Assembly: GCA_002633005.1 (NCBI GenBank) | Contig: NMRA01000135.1 | Span: forward strand, 185,115 to 249,114 | DNA length: 64,000 bases | Source of the DNA: Phoronis australis | Lineage: Eukaryota > Phoronida > Phoronidae | Direction of reading: 5' to 3' | Shown: positions 22,194 through 35,111 of the stretch, piece by piece | How the letters are laid out: the number at the start of each line of letters is the position of its first letter | Numbering within the stretch: position 1 is the stretch's first letter | Translations under genes and position numbers: made by a program | The notes under the pieces: generated by a model | Seen by the model: only the letters and a program-made list of their open reading frames with translations | What the model was told of the DNA's origin: nothing | Database searches by the model: none

Positions 22194-22609
22194 CTTTCTC
22201 ATAAACACAAAATGCGATGTATTTGTGAGCGTTTGTCACTAGCCTGCGGCATCATGAGGTGAATTTTGAGGCAGATTCTGTTCGGAAAGCATGACGAAAA
22301 CGTCATCACGTTGGCCTGGTTTGTGAGGGTGCTTTTGTGTTTGTTCATCAGAGCTATCTTGTTGACAAATTTCACATTCCTCGACAACGCAGTTCAGCAG
22401 TCGCACGTCAGAGGAGAGTTCGCTTGTTGAGAGCCCTAAGGCCTACTACTGTTTTAGTAGTTACCGTTGCGGTACACTGTCTGAACTGGGCCAGCACAGC
22501 TGGCTCACCGCAGACACGTAGTTTTGCAGTTGCTCTGAAGTTAATTGGTTCATGTTGTCTTCGCTCCACCGTGATTTCTGAGGGTAGTGATAAGCATCCG
22601 GAACTGGTC

Positions 22610-22643
22610 ATGGCTTTAGACTTCGTTGCGGGCTGCATTGGAG
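22610..22643 (+). CDS. SLC25A29: SLC25A29-like exon 1 (start codon)
   Basis: ATGGCTTTAGAC.. encodes MALDFVAGCIG plus one base, donor gtacgt. The short first exon covers the beginning of helix 1. Confidence 0.92.
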
Positions 22644-25600
22644 GTACGTAAGCCCACAGCCACATATCAATGAAACATGGCCGAAATTTGACAAGTGCAC
22701 AATTTTGCCGTTTTTTGGCAATATTCATAGGCTAATCTATTAACACAGTTATGAGTTAGTCGGTCAGTTGAAATTTTAGGGTTCAGTTTAATTTCGAAGG
22801 TTATTATGGTGCACCCTTGAGATTGTGTAAACATTTGGCTTACTTAAAAAAATCACATAACCTCACAATTTTTCAGATAAATGAGAAAATAGTTGGAAAC
22901 ATATTATCTTTCTGGCTTTTGCTCTTTTCAAATTGGCTTGCAATTTAAATTTAAATTTTAAAATTGTGTTAAAACTGATTAGTACAGAAGAGACACTAAA
23001 CCAAGGCCAGTCATTTCAAAGTATTAAGATGTTCTCTATTCAAAACATTTTGACGATAGTCTTCATGTAGTTAGCTGGCTGGCTACCACCCAGATGGCTA
23101 TACGAAGACCTAATGTCAAAATACATTTATCATGCCAAGGGCGGATCCAGGATTTTGAGTTGGGGGGGGAGGGGTCAGGGCAGAGTATTAGCCAGGATTT
23201 TACCCGTTAGACATTCACACCCCCTAACTGCCAAATGGAATCTGGGAGAATTTTAGGGGGGGCATGGCTCCCTTAGCCCCCCTCCCCTTAAATCTGCCAC
23301 TGCATGCATCTTTGCTCCAAGGCTATCCTATCAGCCACTCATGTGAAATTCTGTGTGATTCTTTGGAGCTAAGTTTGTTCCACATTGAACTAGCATGCTC
23401 CAGTTTTGAATCCAAGAAGAGACATCGTACACTGCATTTTATTGGTTTTCTAGTTCCCTCAGCTGTGATTCGCTGATAGTGAATTGTTGGCATCAGCTAA
23501 AGCTTCCATTATCTGAAACCACAACATTCCTATACTTTTATAATACCCAAGACTGCAGCACACCTGTAATTAACCACCTGTTAGCTCCTTTAGCTGGAGT
23601 GGATTCTGGCAGTGTACTGCTTTATTGACTGTAATATACCATACAACTTATTAAAGTCATATAATGTACCTTGTAACAGAATATTGATATATTCATGATA
23701 TTTGCATATGCAGATTTCTTGATTTCGGGGATGACAAAATAGTGAACGAGTTGCACTTTTACTGTTCTTTCACTGTTTAACACACAGAAGTAATTAGCTC
23801 TGATGTTTGCTTTCTTGCCTAAATAAATTGCGTCTGCGTCTGTTAGGTTCTTAGCTACGGTAATATCATTTATTAGGGAAACTATATACTTTTTGTTGTT
23901 AACATAGAAAAAGATTCTCACTTAATGTTTGGCCTCTTGTCCATATGAAAATTTGTAGCCTTTTTTATTATAAATTACTAATTTGGTTTTCTGGCGTCCG
24001 CCTTTCTCCCACCCAAACTGGTCGAAGGATCATTACGAAAACTGGCTAATGCGTTGCTGTTGAGAAGAATGCTAGAGTATTTCCAGTTGTTGATTGGCTG
24101 TACTTAAGTGTGCAAGTGCAGGGCTTATGTGTCCGATCCACTTACTATGGTGTGACTCACTGTCTTTTATACTTAAGTGTGCAAGTCCAGGGCCTATGTG
24201 TCCGATCCACTGACTATGGTGTGACTCACTTAAGTGTGCAAGTGCAGGGCCTATGTGTCCGATCCACTGACTATGGTGTGACTTTTATTTCTTTACTTGA
24301 GAAAATGTGATAGTATGCATGTTATTCTTATTTCTAGGTGCCGCTGGTGTATTGGTTGGGCATCCTTTTGATACTGTTAAGGTATGTTTATATGAAGTAT
24401 CATATTACCTGAAATATAAAGCCATGACCTTGTAAGGCCTTATAGCATGGGTCAGTTGTATTTTCAAGATAAAGTGCTCTAAACAAGTTATTAGGTTTAT
24501 AAGGCCGTCATCCAGTGTACTTGGACAGAGAGTGTTCAGTGTTCGCCGATTTGGAATTTATTACAGGTGTTGTATTGCTTTTTTATTTTTTCACATTGTA
24601 TTATTTGTTCAATATTTGTATGAAATGGTTTTTAGAGAAGTTATATTTCATAATCTTACAGGGACATTCCTGGACCATTTCTTTGCTCCATTTGTGCATA
24701 AAAAAATAAAAAGGCACAAGTATATATTGCAGCAATGTGCACCACCCCCACCCTCACCTCCACCCCCACCCCTCGCCTGGGCTCATCTTTAAAAACACAC
24801 ACTCTTCCAAAAATGCAAAATTCTAGTCAACTTACGACCATTTTGATGATATTCTTTCATAGCTAAACAGTCTGTTTTAAGTCTTAGTCAGATTGCCATT
24901 TTGTATGGATTTTTTTAATAACAATACAACTTTTACATGAGCATGACTGTTCTTCATTTCGATTGACCTTGGGGTTTCTGTTTCGTGTGCTACCACTTAA
25001 AATACACTAAGTCTGTTAGACACAACTTTTTGATAAAAGGCACGCTTTTTATCATCAGGTGTTCAAACAGGTTTAAACCTGATCAGGAATGAGTCCCTGA
25101 TCTTAGCCATTACTTAACATTTTGGTCGTGACTGTTTGGCAAAAACAAAAAATGGCCTTGTATCTGAAATAACGGTATAGCCCTATACTCAAATATAAGG
25201 CCATGGCATGGTATGGTATGTGCATTTTTAAGTGTTCTGAGATGTTAGTTGACTTTTGCAGGTGAACAAATCATAAAATTCTTCTATCCCTCTTTTGTCA
25301 TCTTAAAGCTGCTGTTCCTGTCTAATGCATACATAAATTTAAGGAATGAACTAAATTCAAAGCATATTGCATTGAACTTGAACATTTTGCTGCCGTAACT
25401 GCATCATTTACACGGTGATGACTTTAGAAAAACATGACTATGAGTCAGTTGACCCACAGGGACTCAAATTGGGAGCAGCCCACTAACTGTGAAGGTTCAA
25501 TACTCCGAGGGTTCACTACCACGAAAGTTCAGTACTCTGAAAATATATAAAATTTAGGACTCAGGTATGCAAAATACAAGATACTTCGGTTATTAGACAA

Positions 25601-28600
25601 GGCGGTGTACCTTCTGAAAACTCCTCGCTGGTACTAATACATTTTGTTTGGTTTTCTACGCTTGCGAAATTGGCGGGGCTTCAAAGCATGTCTTATGAAT
25701 ACGGAAGAAGGAATAAGTACGTGCATTTTTAAAAGAATATGATGTTGGAATATTAATGAATTATCAACCTCGACACTTTCACCAGAGCCATTTTAAAATG
25801 CTGTGCCTCATCCTCACCCACTGCACCATAACCACGCCCACGGGCAAATCGAAACTGAATGCAGTAGGCTACCCTGTCAGAGAGCTCCATCCGTCATCTG
25901 AAATATAATGCTGCTCGTTGATGTATACTCAGGCAAATAAGTGGATGACAAAACAAGTCCCGTTTCATATTTTGACCTATGTTGCCCCTCCTGGTGGCCT
26001 ATTTATTTTTCTTGTTCTTTATTGCCTGTGCCTCTTTATCTTCCAAACGCTATGGAAAACCATGATGGAAGGTTTGTTCATATTAAGAATAGCCTTGGTG
26101 ACTTGTTTTGGGGTCCTTGGGGGCTACTTTATGTTTACTAGCATTTCTCTGTTTAGTGGGAATAATGATTATCCTATCTGGGTTGTGGGCACATAGCAAT
26201 GCCATCAAGTGCTCTTGTACTGTACCTAGTGCTCCCCACTAAGATTATTGTGTAACAATCATGGTTTGTAAGTATGTGGCTTCAAATTGTAAAGAATTAC
26301 CTCATCATTCCCTGGCCTAAACATGCATATTATGAAAGAATGTTTTGGGTGTGTGCTTTTTAAACTAAACCTCTGGAGAAAGATTTTAATAAATTCTGTC
26401 TCATATTCACTGTTCCTAAAAAACCTGGGAGTAATATACATTTGATATTGGTCCTAGTAAAAAACTTACCAATCAAATGTGAATTGTGCTATAGCAAAAG
26501 TGTTTACTGCAGGTGGCTTTGTATTAATGGTCAGGAGTAGGCGTGTGACCTCTCTTCGGTGTAAACAATTTTTAATAAGGTTGATACATGTATATGACAC
26601 CTGGTGACCTGTCCAATGATGGTACATGTTTGTATCCAGTATACAATAGTAATAATAGTCCTAGATCCATTGAATGGATGACCCATGTCAGTCAGTTTAC
26701 CATGTCGCCCACCATAGTCAGAGTGAGACATTTGTTAAATGCTTTCCACTTGGCGAAACTCAGGCATTTTGAAACTTTGTCTCAAATCTCTCGCCCCCTT
26801 ACTTTTCCACTTACTCCTCTGTTACCTACACTGGAGTGTTGTGACCACTAGTTCTTAAGATTAAACACCAGATGGTGCAGTTAATTTGCGGTATCGATTG
26901 AATACGTGTGTTGCATATCATGACTTCTAGCAATTAATTTCATCCGAGTGGAGTTTATCCTTCCCACTGCGTAGTTATTGCACAACTCTTTACTCCACAG
27001 TTTAATACATGTATTTTGAGAGGAGTCGTAATGACTTTATGCATAAGTCTTGGAGTTGAGCTTTCCCACTAACAGAAATTAAGCAAAATCGGTGACGGGG
27101 CAGTTGCGTAGTTGATAGGAAAGTGATGAAGGAGTAGGACTAGTGAACTTTATTTTAATTAGCACCAAATTGTCTAACGCTTTAGATTAGGTATGTATTC
27201 AACGTATATTACTGAATCATACTGTGAAAAATTTTTGATGTTCGCAGCTGCATTTGAAGCCCTGCAAAGAAGAATGGCCAATTGGTAAAACTGTGGAAAT
27301 TTTTGAGATCTTTACCATTTGCCTTTGTGTTAGCATTATTGAGCTTCCAGCTTCACAGGACTTACTCAGTAGCCTGACATGTCAGCATAGATCTTACCCA
27401 CTCTTTGTCTGTTTTTGCCTTTTGAGCATATTTTGTTAAGAAGGATAAGGATATTCAGTTATAATCACTTGGGATACTCCCACATGCATCACTTTCAAGC
27501 TGGCTCCAAGCTTGGGTTTATGTAACAAAAATAATTTTACAAGGCTTGACAACAATAGGCCCACTAGTGGGGGCCTCCGATTTGCATTCTCATCCGATGC
27601 ACAGTGAGTCTCAAATGCAAGAAGCCAGCAGAAAGTCCTGATGAGACTTACATGCAACATACCAGCACCACGTGGACATCGAAAATGAACCCAATGTCAG
27701 AGACTATTGTTGGGTACGGTCAGCACTACTGAATAGTAATGATACAATTTTTTAGTGATCATGGTGCATAGGTGGGAAAGCAATACTGTGCAATGGGAAT
27801 GTTGTACTGAAGTAAAACGTAGGGCAAAGATATTGAGTTGCTCAGTTATCTCAATAAGTCAGTTTCTACAAATCTTAAGTGTCTTGATGCCTATTATCTT
27901 ATTGATCGCTGGATTTCTTCAATTTCTCCTTGTCAGATGTTTGCTTGGTATCTCCTGGTTTCAGAAGAATGTTATTTCAAAAGTAGCTGAATAAGCCATG
28001 ATCATGATGCTTTAGTAATGACTGGGAGCTGAAATTGTGTCATTAGAAGAGTTGAAAGTTGTATATTGCAACTGTTGTAGGATTCTAGGTTGAATATGTA
28101 TATTGTATAGGAATTAATCGCTGAATGCCGACATTTTACAAAACTTAACACACTGAGGATTCTGTTGGAATTATGTGCGCTGTGTTCCTCAAGGACAATG
28201 TTTTTTAATGGAATGCAGCACTTTTACTTTGCAACAAAAAGTAGTATTAATATGATCCCATTGTCTAACATGTGCAAGTTCGCTGTCTGATTGGTGTTTG
28301 GTTAGACAACGTTATCTTGAAGGTTATCAAAAGTCGGTCAATCTTGGATACCATCTACGTGCACTTCTATCATTCAAGAATTTACTATAAAAAATTAAAG
28401 CAGGTGACCTGATGCTGATCATGCCACACCGCCGTGTCCATTGCACTGATTCCCTGATAATCTCATGCGTAGTAGGGGGGAGGGCAGCAGGGTACGTGCC
28501 GGCCAGTATAGTTTGTAGGTGTGAGGGAAAATCTTTGTGGCAACTGGCATGTGCCTAGGGCAGAGGCCAGGGCTGTTAAGAAAAGATAGACATAGCAAAA

Positions 28601-31457
28601 GATGTAGAATAGAGAAAAATTAAGTTCTACCAATACGGTATTTACCCTTTGGGAGCCCTGGTCTGGTCATTTTTGTTAGGGGCCCCCAGTTTTTAAATGT
28701 TTCCCCTATAAGGATCCCCTAAACTCACTTGAAAACATGTTCTCATTCATGTTTAAAAAGTCTGGAAAAATCGATATGCACAGGTTACTTGTGAAATTGT
28801 TCAACCTTTTATGTTAAGACACCTGTTGAGGAGGGTGATGGGATGGTGGAATTAACTGCCACTCTTTTCCAGTTTCTAAGTGATGTAGCCTTTCACATTA
28901 GGAAAACTGTGAATCACGGATTTGAACAAAAATCTTGCCAACCAGTAGTTAACTCAAAACGTACGTCGTGTGTGCCTTTTTGTATTGTGTTGCCTTGTAA
29001 GGGCAGAACCTGTCAACCAACAAGGGTTCCGATTAGTATGTTTATGTATTTATAATCTTCCACTGATTCATAGGTGATTTTTTGTTATTATAAGCTAATC
29101 TCATAAGAAATTTGTGATGCTTCAGTGACCTGTACATTGAAATTCATAGGAATCTATCGGCAATATCCACACACACCTATGGTGATGATTTTTGCGGGGG
29201 TTGAAATGGTAACTATTGGGAAGAATCTGACTGAAACCGTGATGAAAAAGTTTGTGCCCCTCTTCCTTAATAATTTCTGCCTTCTTAGAACCCTGCTAAA
29301 CAAAGGGCAGTGAAAGTAAAAACTGTTGTCTGGAGGTGTAACTGATGTTGACGGGAGGGGGATGGAGGTGAAGGTGAAAGAGGCATGAACTGGGCATGGA
29401 GGAGAATAAATTTGGTGTTGACCTCGGTGGAATTGAACCGGGCGTTGGCAGTGGCAGAGGAAAAACTGAAGTTTGTGGGGTGGAAACTTGCACTCACACT
29501 TATTTGTATGTTAAGCTTTTTCTGGATAAGTCAAAAAATCGTATTTCGAGTCATGGGTTTATTCCTGTTGTGCACAATTGATGATTGGAGTTCAGACATA
29601 ACAACCAACTGTGAGGGCCCCCATGGAAAATAGTGTGAACTGACGGGGCTACCCTCATTGTAAATATTACAATAATAAATAAATAAATACATAAACTCAC
29701 AACCCAAAAACAGTGTCATCTTTTGAAAGCTCTTGTCTGATTTTAGAACCATTTTAATTCAGAAAGAGTTAATTTTTCTAAGTTTACATGATAACTGGCT
29801 AGACCCAATTAAATTCATTGATTGCTTCGGGGCATGATTCTCCACCCCTTTTACGGTAAAAATTCTCCAATTTGGGGCAGTGAAAAAAAATTTTTTTTGA
29901 GGTCTGAGCTTGTCCCAAATTCTAGAAATAGGCATTATTGGCCGTCTCAGATTCAAGAACCACCTTAAAGATGGGAAAGTTATCCACTCTATAGAATGGA
30001 AATACATTGTCTGAAATTTGAGAAATGTGGTGAACGCCAAAATCACCCTTCTTCCAGATTTCTGAATCAAGAAAATTCAATTTTCCTGGGAGTTTCCGTG
30101 TCCCAAATTTTAGAGACTATCCCAAATTGGGGAATTTTTACCTTCAATAATATCTTTTCATGAAGTTGGCGTAATTTAACTTTATCTTATTACAGCCAGT
30201 GTTTCATTTTCTTAATTATCTTTTTGTAGGTTCGCTTGCAAACTTCTCCAGCGAGCGTTTACCGAGGCACCATACATTGTTTCACCTCAGTCGTCAAACA
30301 AGAGTCGGTTTGTGCATTCTTCTTATTTGCTCTGATATCTAAAATTTACAGATCTTTCAATATCATTTCAACAAAGACCCCATTATAGGCAATGTGTTAA
30401 GTGTGAAATTCATTAATTATTGAGAATAAAAATAAAGGAATGAAAAATGTTCTCTACCGATTTTGTTAAACTGGAATCGTTGAGAAACCAATGGAGTTGG
30501 TTGTGAGAAATCTGGTGTGAAAAGGTCTCCCTGATTAGGAACTGAGGCTATGAAAAAATGGTGTAGTAAAAGAATGGAAATATCTAAGCATGAATCAAGC
30601 TGCTTATGGTAGCTTCAACTGATGTTCTTTTCATTTATATTTCCTAGGTGTTAGGTCTCTACAAAGGACTCAGCTCTCCTCTCTACAGCCTCGCGTTCAT
30701 CAATGCCATCGTATTTGGTATCCAAGGGAATGTCCAACGAAAGCTCACCAATTCCAACACTGTCTCTAGCCACATGATTGCTGGCGCATCAGCAGGAGTG
30801 GCACAGTCATTTATATGTTCCCCGATGGAACTGGCAAAGACGAGAATGCAGATCCAAGGTCAAGGTCAACACCTGTTCTTTAAAAACGAAGCTCAAAAAC
30901 ATGGTCCATTTAATTGCTTGTGGAGGGCATATAAAACCAACGGCCTACCTGGTGTCTTTCGAGGGTTTTGGATTACTGTTGCCAGGGACTCCAGTGCATT
31001 TGCTCTGTACTTCTCAACCTATGAGTACCTTTGTAGAACGATGACGTCACAGAGTCAGCCATCACCATTTGTCCTTATGTTGGCAGGCGGCATGGCTGGC
31101 GTGAGTTCGTGGATTTTCACGTATCCTGTTGACGTAGTTAAGTCTCGCATTCAGGCGGACGGCGCCCAAGGCTTCTATGCTTTCTCTAGCTACCTAGACT
31201 GCTACAGGAAGTGTGTTCTCGAAGGAGGCTACTCATCCTTGTTCAGAGGCTTCAGCGCCACCATCTTGCGTGCTTTCCCGGTGAATGCAACAACGTTCAC
31301 AGCTGTGACGCTGATTTTACGCTACTTTGGCCCTGAAGATGACATTGCGAACACCAGCACAAACAACAACCAGCCAATGGATCACTTACACATCTCTGGA
31401 AGGTTGGCTCACCACGCGGAGCTCATCATTATGGAAGAGTCGGGATCTGCTAGGTGA
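22610..31457 (+). CDS. SLC25A29: SLC25A29-like mitochondrial basic amino-acid carrier (complete)
   Basis: Four exons, 22610-22643, 24338-24381, 30230-30307 and 30648-31457, give 321 residues; human SLC25A29 has about 303. The protein starts MALDFVAGCIGGAAGVLVGH. It has the three mitochondrial-carrier signatures PxDxxK or PxExxK: HPFDTVKVRLQ, SPMELAKTRMQ and YPVDVVKSRIQ, one per ~100-residue repeat, each repeat with two membrane helices. SLC25A29 carries arginine, lysine and related basic amino acids across the inner mitochondrial membrane. The start has G at -3 and G at +4. The frame is open upstream to about 22337 but holds no ATG. The C-terminal ~45 residues after 'TLILRYFGPED' are polar and look lineage-specific. 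SLC25A45/47/48 are the nearest alternatives, but 'MALDF.AGC.GG' favours A29. Confidence 0.93.
23140..23306. mobile_element. hAT/MITE-like fragment with G-run and C-run
   Basis: 'gggcggatccagg' at the left, followed by a G-run, and a C-run followed by 'aaatctgccactgca' at the right form an imperfect inverted repeat. This 'GGCGGATCCAG' end is seen in many animal non-autonomous hAT-like elements. It lies in SLC25A29-like intron 1. Confidence 0.45.
24103..24283 (+). repeat. Three-copy tandem repeat before SLC25A29-like exon 2
   Basis: Units starting 'cttaagtgtgcaagt' lie at 24103, 24172 and 24229. Each reads 'cagggc(t/c)tatgtgtccgat' and 'ctatggtgtgact'. The first unit has a 12-bp insert before the second. 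Unit length is 57 to 69 bp. Confidence 0.93.
24338..24381 (+). CDS. SLC25A29: SLC25A29-like exon 2 (first carrier signature)
   Basis: 44 nt after acceptor cttatttctag, donor gtatgt. It encodes GAAGVLVGHPFDTVK, with P-F-D-T-V-K as the first signature. It lies 54 bp after a three-copy tandem repeat. Confidence 0.95.
24382..30229. other. Long SLC25A29-like intron 2, no nested gene seen
   Basis: 5.8 kb with a pyrimidine/C-rich run at 24745-24780, the MITE at 29855-30142 and short chance frames. A 92-codon hydrophobic frame at 25918-26196 reflects T-rich DNA and has no motif support. Confidence 0.6.
29855..30142. mobile_element. Complete MITE with ~23-bp terminal inverted repeats
   Basis: It begins 'ggtaaaaattctccaattt' and ends 'aaattggggaatttttacc', which are inverted repeats with one mismatch. 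The 288-bp body has no coding capacity and matches 4199-4390 in the same orientation. The target-site duplication is not clear. Confidence 0.75.
30230..30307 (+). CDS. SLC25A29: SLC25A29-like exon 3 (matrix loop 1)
   Basis: 78 nt after acceptor tctttttgtag, donor gtttgt, phase 0. It encodes VRLQTSPASVYRGTIHCFTS then VVKQES, the matrix-side amphipathic helix of repeat 1. Confidence 0.95.
30648..31457 (+). CDS. SLC25A29: SLC25A29-like exon 4 (repeats 2 and 3, stop)
   Basis: It starts after acceptor atatttcctag with VLGLYKGLSSPL and runs open to TGA at 31455-31457. It holds the second and third signatures and the 'RAFPVNATTF' motif at the last helix. Confidence 0.96.
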   Translation: MLGLYKGLSSPLYSLAFINAIVFGIQGNVQRKLTNSNTVSSHMIAGASAGVAQSFICSPMELAKTRMQIQGQGQHLFFKNEAQKHGPFNCLWRAYKTNGLPGVFRGFWITVARDSSAFALYFSTYEYLCRTMTSQSQPSPFVLMLAGGMAGVSSWIFTYPVDVVKSRIQADGAQGFYAFSSYLDCYRKCVLEGGYSSLFRGFSATILRAFPVNATTFTAVTLILRYFGPEDDIANTSTNNNQPMDHLHISGRLAHHAELIIMEESGSAR

Positions 31458-32939
31458 AGAAACAAACATGAACTGGATTTGGTTTGTTATTTATGCCCTA
31501 GATGGCAGCTATGATTGATTGAAATTGCACGAAAGTCAACTTGTTAATTGAAGAATTGCACTGCAAAATCTCACGGATTTTGGACAGAAATAATTGCCAA
31601 AATTGATCTTTTTTGTTATCCCACTTAACATGTCCTAAATTGGTGAGGTGATACTTTAATTTCAACAAAAACACTTTAAATCATGTACAGAGGCACTTAC
31701 TGTAGGTCAGGTGAGAGCAAAGTGAATGGAGTTTGTAGGTGTGAATCCAAGTCAGTGCATAAGCGTGTTGACTTGATCCTGAATGTAATTATGAAGGATT
31801 AGGAACACTCGCTCCTTTTACTTAAAAACACGTGCAACATGTTCCATTAACAAAGCTGGTGTTTTCAACTTAGTGCTCTCTGTGGCTTTAAAGTTTTGAA
31901 ATTGCTCAGCTAAGTTCAGTCGATTTGGGATGTTTTGGTGGGTGGAGCTTCAGACCCATTGGTGTCCCCTGCTGACCGCTCTCGAAATTATAAGGCAAGA
32001 TCCTCAGAGCTAAGCATCAGTTGATGCTTAAGAAAATCTCAGGTTTGCTACAAACTTTGAGTCAGCAAAGGTTGCATACTACTATCTTGTTCACACCTGG
32101 GATAGTCGTGATGAAAATTTTTCCAGGATGCTGAACTGGGTTGAGGCTCCCTTTGAAACGTACTTCTTGGCTTTGGCGTGGCTATCACTCGTCTCCTTTT
32201 GTTTTTTCACACTTTTAGTTGCTGAACCTAACTGGAAAATGTTGGATTGAAACATAATAATGCACCATTGAAGGCATTACAAGGGTATGTACCCACAATG
32301 CTGTGCATCACTAGGGCACTCAGTCATGCTAATCACTATGGGGTCAAAATTGATTTGTTATTCGTCCTTCTAATCCCAGTAATGAGTTACAATGCTGACA
32401 AAAATTTGGAAACCATGGTGGGGTGTGATCAATCATTTTTCAGTGGTGCAACTCTGCTCAGTCTGTGGTATTCGGGACTCCATCTGTCGATCATACCATG
32501 GGCTTTTCCTCAATGGAAGTGAAGAGTTCAATTAGGAAATGAGAATTGAAAGCCTCTGTTTTTTCCTTGGGTTCAAATGAGCTCAATAACCCCCCCTTGG
32601 GTTTATATTGACTCACAGTTTCTCCTTTTGTGGTAAGTTAATGCTTCTGTTCTGAATGCTGAGAAGTGTCATAAATAGTGTTGATGACTCTATAGGTAGG
32701 TTTCATTAAAGGTACATTATCTGTTTTACAGCCAAAAATGCAGTTTTGTGATTATTGTTGGATGGGACAGACTTGGTGAAGTTACTAGGTTTGACAGAGA
32801 TTGAAAACCACAAAATTCATTGTTTTTGCGATTTTATTTCAAAATGCCAATTCTTAGCATTGTCGTGCGGATGCTCACTGAAATCAACCCTGGTGTGTTA
32901 ACCATTTAAATGCCCTTAAAATACTCTTCTACTTAATGT

Positions 32940-33010
32940 GTGGGATTTGAGTCACCAGCAGAGCATTCGGCTGTTACTGTGGAGTTAGTGAGTTCGATTC
33001 TGCCCTACTT
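32940..33010 (+). repeat. tRNA-like (SINE-type) fragment
   Basis: The stretch 'agagcattcggctgttactg' followed by 'gtgagttcgattctgcc' resembles A- and B-box regions of a tRNA-derived SINE. No cloverleaf acceptor stem could be made, so it is not called as a tRNA gene. Confidence 0.35.
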
Positions 33011-34776
33011 CTAATTTTGGTAAAATTATTTTCTCACATCGAATGTTCTTTTAAAACGGGCTGTGTCATTCTTCTCTAGTTCAATGTGGCAGACCTGACA
33101 GTAGATCACAATCCTTGTGTGATCTTCTATTTTACATGTTACATACCCTCCAGCCAAACCTGTTGTCTACAGTCTGCTCTGTATTAGGCGTAGACATGTC
33201 ACTAGTGAATCCTATGGGTTGCTTCTTACTGCCTACTAGACACTTGATGATTTTGAAATGTTCACGTGACCAATGGCCTCTGGTTTCCTCTGACATATGA
33301 GTTTTCGTCGAAGCAGACAAACAATGTTGCACCTGTTTGTTGTTTTTTGGAGAAGCTGATTACTAACTCTGGTACAAAGCTATATAAACGTACATGTATA
33401 TGCACGAAGTTATCCAAAACGAAATACGCCCAGGGCAGACGACATTCAGTTACACGCAACTAGCAAGCTGGTAACTGCTAGATGCATGTAGTACTTAAAT
33501 GCTTCACAATTTCTCCTCATACAAACTACACAAAATATATGACTGGCATGCACTGGACAGTTTTATATTTGTATCAAAGTGTGCCCACCTATACATTGTC
33601 ATGAAGATTGCCGGAGAAATGACCGGAGAAATGACCAACTGAAATGTGCCAATGTTAACGGGATATATGTTGGTGTTACTTGACCAAAAGAATTCTACAA
33701 ATGTTACTGCATAACTACCCTTGATATTTTTATCGGATTTTTAAGTGTTTGTTATTGCTTCTACATTGTGTTATTTTATCGCTCTTGACATTTGTCATTT
33801 TTAGCTACCTTTGAAGTTATTCTGGCGTCTGTTTCATGAAAAGTGACTTGAAGACTTAAGTCAGAAATCTGGTCTTTAGGGCTCCCACTTAGGTTCAACT
33901 ACTCGGTTAGTACTACATTACTGCCTGGAAATGATTTGATTTAGACAGTTACCGGTATGTTTTCAGAGAAGTTGTACTTCTGCTGAAGTGAGATCAGAAA
34001 TAGCAGTATGGGGCGAAGACCGAATTCAAAGTGAATTAATTCTTGAATCACTTTTCATGAAACGACCCCTGGTGGTACTGGATGTCATTCCTGGCAGGTG
34101 GCCAGTTAGGATTGCTGCAGGAATATCACCCTGTCAATGCTCACTGTTCCACTAATTTACAGCCGACAAGTTGGGATTTGTGTGCGTGGGTGAAATACTC
34201 GGATTTTGGTGTATTTTGTTGGATTTTAACATTCCATGACAATGTTTTGGCTTTCATTAAATTGTGATCCCTTTGTTTTTACACCATGTGTTTGTTTTTG
34301 TTTTACCTGTAACCTTTAAATGCAACCATTAACAGGGACTACTTGTATTAGCGATGGTTTATGTTACCACATTATATCAGCGTATTGTGCGAACATTCAT
34401 TGCTGCCCGGCTGTAATGCTGACTCCAGATAATAGTATTTGAATGACAAATGTTGCTGAAGATAAATAGTCTATCAAATAACAATTGTCCGCCGTTCCAA
34501 TTGTCCGCTGTTCCAATTGTCATCTGAAGAAGGAACAAAATATAACAAAATAAAATGTGGAAACATTAAATAAAAACAAATAACATTTACCAGTTAGCAT
34601 GACTTGCATTAACAAAATGTTATCTGAACGAAAATAAACTTTGCCCCGGTCGTATCATTGCATCTGACTTTTTGTATCTTGGGCTTATATACGGAAATCG
34701 TTGGTATTACTTTCCAAAATTATTTACGTCTTTTGTTGGCGCCGTCAACTTACGTGACACCGGGCTGATGGGCGCA

Positions 34777-34783
34777 TATAAAA
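34777..34783 (+). promoter_or_regulatory. TATA box with a downstream Inr-like TCAGTT
   Basis: TATAAAA at 34777-34783 lies in locally GC-richer sequence. TCAGTT at 34816-34821 resembles an initiator but is ~40 bp downstream, more than the usual ~30. No gene model was attached. Confidence 0.3.
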
Positions 34784-35111
34784 CGTAACTGGAAACCTGC
34801 AATGTAACTACTGTTTCAGTTGAAGTCTGGCGAGCGAGCACGGCGAGGACCAGAAAAAAAAATTGTTTCACAACGCTTCATGGATAAATGTCCCGCATGC
34901 TGGAAGTTTCTAGTCAGAAGTGCATTTTCAAAAGACGCAGAAATTTGTCACAAGACGTTTTAAAAATTAAAACTCGTAACAACGCAAGTTGGTGTCAGGC
35001 GAGCCATTTCATTGTCACAGTCGAAAATCGAACTGTATGTACCTATTAAAAAAATGCACCAGAACACCATGCAGCCAGTAACGCTACTAGAAAAGTTGCA
35101 GCCTTCGATGC

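Noticed and set aside
22337-22609. N-terminal extension of the SLC25A29-like protein
   Set aside because: The frame is open but starts with GTG and holds no ATG before MALDF; the family starts at MALDF and that ATG has a good context.
25918-26196. Hydrophobic 92-codon frame as a small membrane protein
   Set aside because: It lies in a carrier-gene intron; T-rich DNA gives Phe/Leu-rich translation, and no homologue or promoter signal is recognised.
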